Shown one piece after another: positions 48,376 through 58,175 of a DNA stretch of 64,000 nt. A program made the position numbers and the translations under genes. The notes under the pieces were generated by a model, which saw nothing but the letters and a program-made list of their open reading frames with translations, ran no database searches and was not told where the DNA came from. Position 1 is the stretch's first letter. Each line of letters begins with the position of its first letter. The stretch comes from Chlamydoabsidia padenii. Taxonomy: Eukaryota > Mucoromycota > Mucoromycetes > Mucorales > Cunninghamellaceae. Location: positions 310,001 to 374,000 of the forward strand of contig JAIWND010000019.1 of the NCBI GenBank assembly GCA_025330725.1, in the 5' to 3' direction.

Positions 48376-51370
48376 AGATTTGCCTCACTTTTATATCTGT
48401 ATCAAATGATGTGCATGTGGGTGTGGTAGTAAGTATTAATCCAATATTGACAAATGGTTTGTGTATCGTCCACTAACTAATTATATTATCACAATCTTTT
48501 TCATTAGTTACTTCAAGTATTACCAAATGGGTCTTGTCCAAACTTGTATCATTCTCCTATCTGCATTCATCAGAGTGTTTTTGCGTCTGCGTGGGGAATA
48601 CCATATTAGGGACATGGCGGAACAAAAGACAGTTGTGCGTGTCTATCGTGATGGTGAATGGCTATCTGATGTCTCTAGTGCTGATATCATTCCTGGTGAT
48701 ATTTTCGAAGTAGAAGAACAATCTCAGGTGCCATGTGATGCTGTGATCTTGTCTGGTGATGTTGTGGTGAACGAATCCTCTTTGACTGGTGAAGCCATGC
48801 CTATTCGCAAGTTTGCTATTCCCAACGACGACAATAGCTATGAAATGATGGGTTCTGGAAAAATCAACACTCTCTTTGCTGGTACCATTATTGCTCAAGT
48901 TAACTGTGTGGATACTGGTGTCAACAATAAGAAATCGACCTGTGTTTATGCTTTGGCTCTGCGTACTGGTATCTCAACTGAAAAGGGTAGCTTAATCCAC
49001 AAAATCCTATTCCCTTCTCCTGTCAGCTTCATCTTTAACGAACATCTCAAGGTGGCTATTGGTATTCTTTTGATCTGGGGTTTGGTGGCTTTTGCATTGT
49101 CGATCTACCTTATGGGCCGTGGTAACATCACTAGTTGGTACTATGGTATCTTTGTCTTGTCTCAAATCTTCTCTCCTCTGCTTCCTGCTGCATTCACCAT
49201 CAACCAAAGTGTATGTGCTGCTCGTCTTCGTGGTAAAAAAATTCTGTGTATTGATCTGCCTCGTATAAACTTGTCTGGTAAAGTACGAATCTTTTGCTTT
49301 GATAAGACTGGTACTTTGACTCGGGAAGGGCTCGAATTCTACGGTGCTGTTGGCAAGTCCGCAAACGGTGAAACATCCACAAGTGATCGTGTTGAAGACC
49401 CTTTGGTGATGGAACCTACTCTTGCTATGGGTATTGCTACATGTCATGCTGTTACCACAATGAAGGATCAATTCATTGGGAACCCTGTGGATATCGAATC
49501 ATTTAACGCCATGAAATGGGAATTATTGCCTACTTCTGATCCTATGCACCTGGATAGTCTTCTTGCTCCTTCTAACAACCCCAACGAAAAGAATCAACCC
49601 GTCCATGTCATCCGTCGATTCGAATTCGTCCATGCTCGTGCCTCTCAATCTGTGGCTGTCCATGATCCTCGTACCAACCATGTCCATGTCTATTTGAAGG
49701 GATCCTTTGAACGCGTCAAGACACTCAGCACAAAAAAGTCTATCCCATCCGATTATGATCAAACAGCTGCCATGTACGCCAAGGAAGGTTGTTACGTACT
49801 TGCCATGTCTCATCGTGATATGGGTGTTTTGGGTGAAGATGTCACTATGGAACAAATCAAGGCTATGACTCGCGATGATCTCGAAAAGGATTGTGACTTT
49901 ATTGGATTTGTCTTATTCCGCAACATGTTGAAACACGATACGACTGATGCTATTGCTGAACTCAAGGGTGGTGACACTCGTGTGGTGATGATTACTGGTG
50001 ATACTGCTCTTACTGGTGTTTTTATTGCTCGACAATGTGGTATGATCTCTGCCCACCAACGTGTGCTCCTCGGTGATTTAGTTGCTGGTAATATGGTCTG
50101 GCATGATGTGGACTCTGGTGAATATGTGGATGCTGATTCTGTCTTGGCTGCCGATCCTCGTGAAGATCATGAAAAACAAGTGGAATTGGCAATGACGGGA
50201 CGTGCATTCGAATGGCTTTGTGCTCAAGGATTAATACGACAATACCTACTACATACCCGAGTGTTTGCCCGTATGACTCCTGGTGACAAGGTGCAATGTG
50301 TACAACTTCATATGGAAAAGGGTGTTACTGCTATGTGTGGTGATGGTGGAAATGATTGTGGTGCTCTCCGTGCTGCTCATGTTGGCCTTGCTCTCTCCGA
50401 AGCCGAAGCTTCTATTGTCTCACCATTCAGTACTGGCAACAGGTAAGATAAAAAAAAAAAAGGAAATGAAAGTAGGTCACTAATTGGCATTCTTTCTAGA
50501 TCTATTATGCAATGTGTAGAACTGTTAAAACAAGGACGATCTGCTTTGGCCACCAGCTTTGCAAACTACAAGTTTTTGATCTTCTATGGTGAATGCATGG
50601 CCTTTTGGGAATTGCTGATGTTTTACTTTACTGTGATCGGACCTCAACCAATTTGGATCTCTATTGACGGGTTTACGACAACAACAATGACATTTGCCAT
50701 TACTCAAGCTCTTCCTGCGGCCAAACTTGGACCTTCAAGACCTACTGCCAAACCACTGGGTATCGAAACTTTGGCATCATGCTTGGGTATAGTGTTTATC
50801 AACTTTTGGTTCCTCGTTACCAGTGTGGTATGGCTCTTCCAACAAGACTGGTTTATTTGCAACGAATTCGATAGTTCTGCCATTAATTCTGCACGCTGGT
50901 GGTTATTGGGTGACAATTACGAATCTGAAATCATTGCCTTGGTGGTTATGGCTCAATTCTTCCACAATGGTGCTCTTGTCAACTTCGGCTCGGTGTTCCG
51001 TCAATCATGGTGGCGCAACTATACCCTCGTATTTATTTGGTGCTGCTTCTTTGTCCACATCAGCTACCTTACCTTGGCAGACCCTAACCCTTACAGCTGT
51101 ATCTTCCGTATCAACTGTGGTACTGCGTCTGTTTTGGAAAACGAACTTCATTATCCTAAACCTTGGTGGAGTATCGATCCTTATAATGCTCCTTTGGGCC
51201 ACAATGTCATGCCCACTTACTTCCGATGGCAACTTTGGGGCTTCATTCTGGCGAACATGGCGGCTACTGCTATTTGGGAACGTGTGGTGGTACTTGGATT
51301 TGCTCGGGCCTGGGCTATTAAGCGATCACAATCTCACCCTAACAAGAGCCGTGTGATCTTTAAACTATAG
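46572..51370 (+). CDS. P5B-type ATPase (ATP13A2/Ypk9 family) with secreted-type Cys-rich N-terminus
   Basis: Seven exons (46572-46653, 46742-47599, 47665-47944, 48024-48287, 48378-48428, 48508-50442, 50500-51370), 1446 residues. A cleavable-looking signal (MKVVSIINLLVLLGIAQRVN) is followed by about 110 residues with some 16 cysteines (for example CPSGQQFCGDGTCQVSC), then a helix (MWIAVWTYTALQAFILIAWH), a Ser/Lys-rich loop and the P5 core. P-type motifs: SSLTGEAMPIRK (actuator), CFDKTGTLTREG (phosphorylated Asp), MITGDTALTG and MCGDGGNDCGALRAAHVGLA (hinge), followed by SEAEASIVSPF typical of P5. In TM4, P5B enzymes normally read PPALP; here it is SPLLPAAF. P5B pumps export polyamines from lysosomes/vacuoles; the changed TM4 and the ectodomain suggest altered substrate or location (inference). 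Clear family, unusual member. Confidence 0.9.
48341..48371 (+). repeat. (ATT)n microsatellite in a P5B ATPase intron
   Basis: About ten ATT units ending a few bases before the acceptor actatag. Confidence 0.85.
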
Positions 51371-51773
51371 AATTCTGTATCCCCCCCCCTCCTTTTTTTA
51401 TTATTATATATTCTACCCCGTCATCTTTATAATTTATTCTGTATTCCCGTCTTCCCATTTTACATAGTGTATACTTTAGTTTTTATAATATAGATTACCT
51501 CCTCCATTAAACAACATTCTTTTTTTTTTTTAATGAAATAAAGTGAATCGATTGTTATGCATCTTGAACTTTAATGTCTTCCTATAAATAGAAGAAATGG
51601 TCCCAAAAGGTAAAACATCTAGGAACCGAATGTGATTAAAGTTGTAAAGGAACCGATGTTTTTACAGAATGCTATATTTAAACCCCAGTTATACCCCGAT
51701 TGGGAAACATGCATAAGGTATATAATGAGCATCAAGAAAAAAAAAAAGAGGTAAAATTCTGCATTCTGTAATA
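51371..51773. other. Intergenic spacer with motif before the secreted protein gene
   Basis: C/T-rich 3' flank of the ATPase gene with a T run and AATAAA (51517-51542), then TTTAAACCCC (51677-51686) about 90 bp before the next ATG. Confidence 0.45.
51677..51686 (-). promoter_or_regulatory. TTTAAACCCC motif before the secreted Cys-rich gene
   Basis: 88 bp upstream of the start at 51774, minus-strand orientation (GGGGTTTAAA). Confidence 0.4.
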
Positions 51774-52193
51774 ATGATTATGATCAACTCTCTATTTGTT
51801 TTCTTTGCTTTTGTGATGGGCGTCATGGCATGCGGCCGGCCTGCGTCGATTGAATGTGGTGGTAAATGGTCAGCCCTAGGCTACTATGGCGACTGTATCC
51901 GGGAAGCTCTCAAGAAAATTCCCAACACGGCTGACTACAGGTTCAGGATTCCCACCAGTGGCACGTCTTGGCATCAATGTGGGCGAGTATCCACTCCAGG
52001 TCGGTTAGCCCAAGCAAGTGTTCAAGTGAATACGCGCTGTAATGGATGTGGCTATGAAGCCTTTGGAGATGAAATCCATTGTTATGCCGAACAAGCGCTT
52101 AGCAAGTGTGGTGATAGCCCAGACTTTCATGGTCAAGCTAATGTATGTAATGAATACTATTGTGTTCGTTTAACAGCATGTCTTGATAATTAA
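51774..52193 (+). CDS. Small secreted cysteine-rich protein, unknown family
   Basis: Single exon, 139 residues. A signal peptide is evident (MIMINSLFVFFAFVMGVMAC, cleavage likely around residues 18-20). The mature part has about 12 cysteines including RCNGCGYEAFG, HCYAEQALSKCGDSP and a C-terminal NEYYCVRLTACLDN, with an even number allowing disulfide pairing. No transmembrane segment or GPI signal follows. Size, secretion signal and Cys content fit the general class of fungal small secreted proteins (effector-like, cell-wall or defence-related); I match it to no specific family and do not infer activity. The intron-free structure is unusual among its neighbours. Promoter motif TTTAAACCCC lies upstream. 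Confidence 0.7.
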   Translation: MIMINSLFVFFAFVMGVMACGRPASIECGGKWSALGYYGDCIREALKKIPNTADYRFRIPTSGTSWHQCGRVSTPGRLAQASVQVNTRCNGCGYEAFGDEIHCYAEQALSKCGDSPDFHGQANVCNEYYCVRLTACLDN

Positions 52194-53294
52194 ATCAGGT
52201 GCTCAAGTATTAAAATGTGTGTGTGTATGCATGAATTAGGATCATGCCGCCATGTTAGTTTTTAAACCCCGAAATAAAAAAAAAACCTCTACAGACAAAC
52301 TTTAACCCAACATTCACACAGTGATCCACTATTTAATATACATGATGTAACAAGAGGATACGGTTGGAAGGTCGGAGATGAGCCCCGCGTTTATTATTCA
52401 AGTTATTCTGAGAAACTACTATACTAAAAGGGGATACTACTACATTAAAAAGGGGAATACGACTATGTAAAAAAAAAAAAAAAAAAAAAAAAAAGATTCA
52501 AGACGATGAGGCAGACTTGATCCGTGTTCAGCCATTCTATATAAAGCATGTGAGTTAGTCAATCTACCAATGTTCCTTTTTTCTTCACCTACCTCGACGT
52601 TGGGCAATGAATCAATCAACATGGTCGGTGAGTACACCATTGTTCGGACACAATGCAATTGTCCCCGCCCCCAAATTGTTGTTTTGTTGTTCAAAGTCCT
52701 ATACGGGGTGGTGATCCAAGAAAAATGCAAGTATCTCGTTACCAGTACCTGATTTAGCCCCACTTATTGTTATATATATATCACAAGATCATGTTAAATT
52801 ACCCCCTTTAATTTATGGTCCGTTTCTTTACCATTTGTCCATCATCTACGTTATGCGTTAGTGCTGTCATATCGCCGCGGTAGATATTATGGATGGTGTT
52901 CGTTTGCTGTACGGATCTACCAATTGACGGATGTTGTGACCTAATAGGATCAAAGATACTGCGTTGATCCTTTTCTTTTCTCTTGCTTTAGTTGCTGTTA
53001 TTATTTTTTACCAGTGTGAATAGTCAACTCCAGGTGGTCCCGGTTACATTTGACTGTAACATACTTAACTTGCACCATACATAAAGGGATTGACATGAAC
53101 ATATCCTCGAATTTGGTTTGTTAGGTTTTTAAATCCCGCGTTAAAAAGATCGGCGGTGGAAATTCTTTCTTCTTTTTTTCTTTTAAACATCCCACAGCAT
53201 CGCGCCTTGTTCGCTCAAACTCAACAGCAACCCCAACCCCAACAATAGCAGCGGCAAATAGTTTAATAAAAGCAGCAACAGCACATTCAAACTA
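52194..53294. other. Intergenic region, 1.1 kb
   Basis: Contains TTTAAACCCCG (52261-52271), an A run of 24 (52470-52493), a GT-rich stretch (52216-52230) and TTTAAATCCCG (53128-53138) about 155 bp before the next gene. A 60-codon ORF at 52570-52752 is unsupported, though it might hold a missing upstream exon of the OB-fold gene. Confidence 0.4.
53128..53138 (-). promoter_or_regulatory. TTTAAATCCCG motif before the OB-fold gene
   Basis: About 155 bp before the ATG at 53295. Confidence 0.4.
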
Positions 53295-54038
53295 ATGTTG
53301 ACCAATTGCAGGATAGTCAACATTGATCAGCTATTACAAGTTATCTGCGGTGAATGTCACGGTACGTTGATAAAGTTGGGTAACCATCGAGACACTCTAC
53401 AGAAAAAAAGCCTTACACCCAGTGGACTCCCCGACCATTTGACTCGACAATACCAGCAAGCGGAACTGAAACAACAAGTCTACCGAACCGATCTCACCTT
53501 CTTTTGTGCTAGTTGTATGGAATTCACTAATTGCCGCCAACGTTATACTCTCAAACTCACCGTCTACCATCCACTAGAACGAGCACTAAAGGAACTTGTC
53601 ATGTTTGATCAACCTGCGACGGATTTCTTTGGTTGTACTGCTCAAGACTATTTGGAGGTAAAGATCATATCAACTTGAACGAACCCTTTCATTCATTCAT
53701 TTTTTATTAGTTGACTAGAAAAGACGAAACGCTGAAACAACGATTGGAGGATTACTTGACGGAAACAACCTGGAATATCACCCTTCAGAAACGGGCAAGT
53801 AAAGGACGGGCCTCACTTTGATTATCCATCTCATTCTTTTGTTTGTTACTTGTAGAAAAAAGTGGATTCAAATCTTATTCTCTCTATGACATCTGTACAG
53901 AGTGGAACTTCTCCATTGTCTATTATACCCTTCTTGGTCAAGAAACATACCCCTTCTTTATCCCCAAATCACCACAATAGTATAGTCTCATCCTCACCTA
54001 CATTACTTTTAGACCCTTCTCTGTCTTTATACTTTTAA
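53295..54038 (+). CDS. RPA1 C-terminal/MEIOB-like zinc OB-fold protein
   Basis: Three exons (53295-53657, 53711-53794, 53856-54038), 209 residues. Pattern: CGECHG (CxxC), then FFCASCMEFTNC (second Cys pair), then RYTLKLTVYHPLERALKELV and a DQPATDFFGCTAQDYLE segment. This matches the layout of the zinc-ribbon OB fold at the C-terminus of RPA1 and MEIOB, where TLF...LLG.SA.E.. follows the ribbon. The later block WNITLQKRKKVDSNLILSMT, SV continues the fold only if the second intron (53795-53855) begins with GC (GCAAGT..TAG); reading through instead stops after eight codons. RPA/MEIOB bind single-stranded DNA; a meiotic or repair role is an inference. It is much shorter than full MEIOB or RPA1, so either a stand-alone domain or a gene with missed 5' exons. 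Confidence 0.65.
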
Positions 54039-54342
54039 CTATATATCAATAAAAAACCTTTTACTTTGTATATCGTAATGATTATATTTTTTAACCAGCA
54101 GGGCGTTGATATCTGGAAGCGAAAAACAAGTGATGGTCTTCTTTGTCTTAACTAGGGAGATGATGATCGTCTATGGAGGATCTATCCATTTCATGCATCC
54201 ATCTCCATTTTACAATCCCCGGTCTAAGCCTCCTTTTTTTTTGAAAGCGTGCAGACGAACAAATTTTTGGTTTGAAAGGCGACCCTCAATTTTTTTTTTT
54301 TTTGTTTCGCTCTCTTTCTTCCTCATTCTCATAAACTACAAT
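54039..54342. other. Spacer between OB-fold and RPS19 genes
   Basis: AATAAA near 54049 and a C/T-rich leader (54300-54330) before the RPS19 ATG, as expected for a ribosomal protein gene. It lacks the CGGG-type motif. Confidence 0.45.
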
Positions 54343-55068
54343 ATGGCTGGCATCACCGTCAAGGACGTTAATCCTCATGGTAAGTAACATCCCTACTAAC
54401 TTTACAAAAAAGAAGCAGATAGGTTATACAGTTTGTCGATTGAAATGCAAGGATGGATAGCGAAAAAGGATTCAATGGTGTTTCCAGGACAGTCCAGCAC
54501 CGCTTTCTTTTTAACAATCAACAACAACAAAAAAACTCCTTTCTGCTTCGCTCAGTGATACTACCTTAAAACTAACTTTATTATTTCTTAAAAATATAGC
54601 TTTTATCAAGGCCTATGCTGCTTACCTCAAGCGTACTGGTAAGCTTGAAGTCCCCAAGTGGGTTGACATTGTCAAGACTGGTACCTTCAAGGAATTGGCT
54701 CCTTATGACCCTGACTGGTACTTTATCCGTGCTGGTAAGTCAAAAAAAGAAAAAAGAGACAGGAATATTTGTTTGTAATATATTAAATCTATCTTGTAAT
54801 AGCTTCCGTTGCCCGTCATATCTACATCCGTAAGGCCGTTGGTGTTGGTGCTTTGAACAAGGTCCATGGTGGTCGTGTTAACCGTGGTATGCGTCCCTCT
54901 CACCATGCCGAAGCTTCCGGCTCCGTCAACCGTAAGGTCCTCCAATCTTTGGAAAAGATCGGTGTGCTCCAAAAGGACAAGAAGGGTGGCCGTAAGATCA
55001 CTCAAGATGGTCAACGTGATTTGGATCGTATTGCCATGACCTTGGCTGCCGCTGATGACGAAGAATAA
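54343..55068 (+). CDS. RPS19: 40S ribosomal protein S19 (eS19)
   Basis: Three exons (54343-54379, 54600-54734, 54803-55068), 145 residues, the usual eukaryotic length. Highly conserved blocks are visible: [78 protein letters not shown] and [13 protein letters not shown]. eS19 is a small-subunit protein needed for 18S rRNA 3' maturation and head assembly. The first intron is long for this genome (220 nt) and close to the start, typical of fungal ribosomal protein genes, where it may aid expression. Codon use looks optimised (many GGT, GTC, AAG codons) compared with neighbours. Confidence 0.98.
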
Positions 55069-55277
55069 ATACTTTATTTGATGGAATCTAGTTATAGTTA
55101 TTAGTCATCTATAATGCATCGTCAATAAAGTAAAATAATAATACACCATTCATGTTTAAAAACAAATGTTTGGAATAATGATTTTTTATTTATTAAAGGA
55201 TAAAACAAATGGGGAGAGTCCACTAATCATACAATTATTTGGTAATGGTGGTGATCAAGGGATACTATACACACTAT

Positions 55278-57071
55278 TTACAATAAACGTTGTCGAGAGG
55301 ATGATGGTGGTGGTGCTAAAGGGGGTAAAATCATATTGCTACGGGATGATAAAGAGGGTAACATGTTTGGACCACTGGTGTTATTCGAATTGGTTGTAGA
55401 GTTGGATTCCCATAAAAAAGCTGTCAGTGGACGATGAAGTGGTGAAGAAGAAGACGACGAGGTAGTGGATGAGGCTGAAGGTGGCAATAAAAGAGGAGCT
55501 GCTTGTTGTTGTTTTGGTGGATGTTGGGATGATCGTTGTTGCTTTTGATACTGATTCTGGTAGGGTAGAAGACTATGGTGATGATGAGGATGGTGATACT
55601 GTTGATGAAGAGGATGATGGTTATGAAGAGGAGTCGAGGTTGGCGGAGGTGAAGGTGGGAGTGCATATGGTGAGGAGGAGGATGAAGTGTCGATGGTGGA
55701 AAGGTGGTGAGAGTAGTGGACTTTTTTGTTGGGTAATTGATCAGTCATGGATGGTGACGGTGAAGATGATGATGTGCCGACGTTTAGTGGTAGCAATGGT
55801 GTTGAATCTATTTCTTCACTTGATCGTTTAGTGGTATGTTGATTTTTTTCTTCGGTTGGCGATGTGTTGTGAAATGAAGTTGATTTTTTGTAGATACCCT
55901 AAAGACATGAAATTAACATCTTGAGTATATAAAAGGTTTGATCTTGTTGCTACTTACAGTCGAGTCATTTGCCAAATCGGTATAAATCATATAGGTGATA
56001 TAAGCATGCATAGCATTCCGTTTGATTTTTGGGTTTTGTTTCTATATAATATACAAGAAGATTGTCAGTATTTGTTCCTATTTTATGTTTTTCTTCTTTA
56101 CCATAGATAAGTACTGCAATGCATACGACGGATCATGTCGCTATTATATAATCATAACATACAAAAAAGTGAGTTGATCGACTTTTCTCCCCCCTCCCGA
56201 TTATAGCCTACCTGATCTATAGTACTTCCGTTGTCATTAGTAGTTCGATGATGAGTATGATTTTCGGTACCATCAGAAGTATGATGATTCAGTTGAGAGT
56301 CACCACCATCGTCGTCATCGTCGTCATCGTCGTCACCATTAGGATCGTGAGTGATTCGTCGTGAGCCTATCAAGAAAAAAGAGTGAGTATACTAACTTAT
56401 TACCATGTTATTATATATATATACCTTCATCAGTGGATCTTCGTTGTATGACAATTTCTCTACGTTTATAACTTCTTCCATGGTATTTCTTGGGTCGTTC
56501 ATGTACATTGCTGCTATCGATGGCAGCAGCAGCAGCAGCCAAAAGCATAATAGGATCCGTCCTGGTTTGACCTGTTGTTGTTTTAGAATCCATCAGTCTG
56601 TCATTTTCTATATATTATACTATGTACTATTTACCTTTATAAGTCATGGTGATCTAAAAGGGGTAAGAGAGGGAGAAAGGAAGGAGTGGATGAGTAACAA
56701 GGACTAAAACAGAGGATACATTTATACTTACTGAAGAATGATTGGTATGACCTTTCTGCTGTTGCTTTTTGATCCCTAAAGAAGATAATAAAGTTAAAAA
56801 AAAAAAAGTGTTGGTCGCTATCTTTTATTATTGTATTTCAGTCAGTTACTATTACATTACCTATCAAGTGACCATTCTCTTTAACATCTTGTCCATCTTG
56901 TTGTTGTTGTTGTTGTTTCAGTTTGGAGATGCAAGAATTCAAAGATGTTTGTTGGTTAGCAAAAGTCATTAGAATGTTACTTGCTTCTTCGGTATCGACT
57001 ACCACAGGAGGTTGTCTTGTGGATGACGATTTCGGTTGCACTTGAGCAGGACAGTCTTGTAACATGTTCAT
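55278..57071 (-). CDS. Low-complexity, probably nuclear protein of unknown function
   Basis: Seven exons on the minus strand (57071-56861, 56775-56732, 56653-56635, 56607-56425, 56366-56212, 56041-55958, 55898-55278), 438 residues; all phases fit. N-terminal helix EEASNILMTFANQQTSLNSC, a Gln run, an Ala run (MLLAAAAAAI), a basic patch RPKKYHGRSYKRREIVIQRR, a nine-Asp stretch, then the only globular-looking block KQNPKIKRNAMHAYITYMIY, TDLANDS, and a long His/Ser/Pro-rich C-terminus. The basic patches suggest nuclear entry. I recognise no family. Exon three is 19 nt and exon two 44 nt. The acceptor chosen at 56608-56609 avoids an in-frame stop that the next AG would create. Confidence 0.65.
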
Positions 57072-57415
57072 ATGATAGATAGACAGATATGGTTTAGAAT
57101 GGAGCACAAGAATGATAAAAAGGAACAAGTTTATAGTGATATAAAATGTAGGCAAGAGGGGAATGGTACAACAATAATGATATATAAAAAGAGAGAAGGG
57201 AAAGAAAGAAAAGGGAAAAAAGAAAAAGGGAGATTTATTTTGTGTGTGTGTGTGTGTGTGTGTGAAATGAAAGCTGAAATTCGTATTCCCTTATTGGTAT
57301 CCCGAAAAGGAAATCGGCGCTACATTATAAAAACATCACATATCTTTAAACAAGTGATATGTCGTAACATTCATTTTCGTTCATTTTAGCCTTTGCTCAT
57401 GGTACCTCAAGACTA

Positions 57416-57463
<48 letters not shown>

Positions 57464-58175
57464 TTTTTTTTTCATGATTGTTTGTATATTCTGATCAAAC
57501 TGATCATCTTCCTGCTCATGACACATTGAAATAACAAAGCATTTTAAATCCCGCCCATTCGTCCAGCAAGGTTTGCCTTTTCCCGTTTCAACAACCAGTC
57601 AAATCTGTCTGTCTGTCCATCCATCAATCATGTACTGTATTTAGTTCACCCCTTCTAATATCTCCTTTTCCCCTCGTAAATATACTATTACTTTGTATGT
57701 GGAGATAAAATAAAAGTTAGTGTTGACCATTTCAAAGTAAACTTGGGATCACGATTCTTATTATTATTATTATTATTATTATTGTTTTTTGGCTGCTTTT
57801 GAGTTCAACATAATACATGCATTTCTGTTATTGCTGAATACCGCTTCGAAAATTTTCAAACCCCGATGCATGAAAGTAAAAACAAAAAGTGTAACTTGGT
57901 TGCGCAGCTGATTGAACAGAAAAGACAGCGTGATAGATCACTCTCAAAAGTCAAATCATTATTGTTCGAGGGTCTAAACTTTGAATAACACATTTATCAA
58001 TAAGATATGTAGAACGGTTCTGTATTTGGGTAAAAGATCAACCTGAGCTCCCTATTATAGAAAAGGTAGGGTAAAAACAAACAGTACAAACAGCCGGAAA
58101 TAAAAGATATATAACCTCCACCTTTTTCTTTTTTCCTCTCTCTCTTTTTTTCAGCTCCTTTCCTTCTTTCAGATA
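57072..58175. promoter_or_regulatory. Divergent intergenic region with homopolymer, GT and TTA repeats
   Basis: Between outward-reading genes. Contains (GT)12 (57240-57264), 44 consecutive A (57418-57461) followed by T8, (TTA)n (57758-57783), and two CGGG-type motifs (57543-57553 and 57854-57865). The C/T-rich leader of the carboxypeptidase gene is at 58120-58165. Confidence 0.5.
57418..57461 (+). repeat. 44-nt A run followed by T8
   Basis: Longest homopolymer in the window. It sits in a divergent intergenic region and is likely nucleosome-excluding or an assembly-uncertain length. Confidence 0.85.

Noticed and set aside
52440..52763. 107-codon minus-strand ORF and overlapping plus ORF
   Set aside because: Phe run from the T/A tract; neither strand shows conserved features.
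54380..54599. Intronic snoRNA in the first RPS19 intron
   Set aside because: Ribosomal protein introns often host snoRNAs, but I saw no convincing C/D box pair or H/ACA layout.
57072..57389. 105-codon ORF with Val-Cys repeats
   Set aside because: The repeat is a translation of the GT microsatellite.
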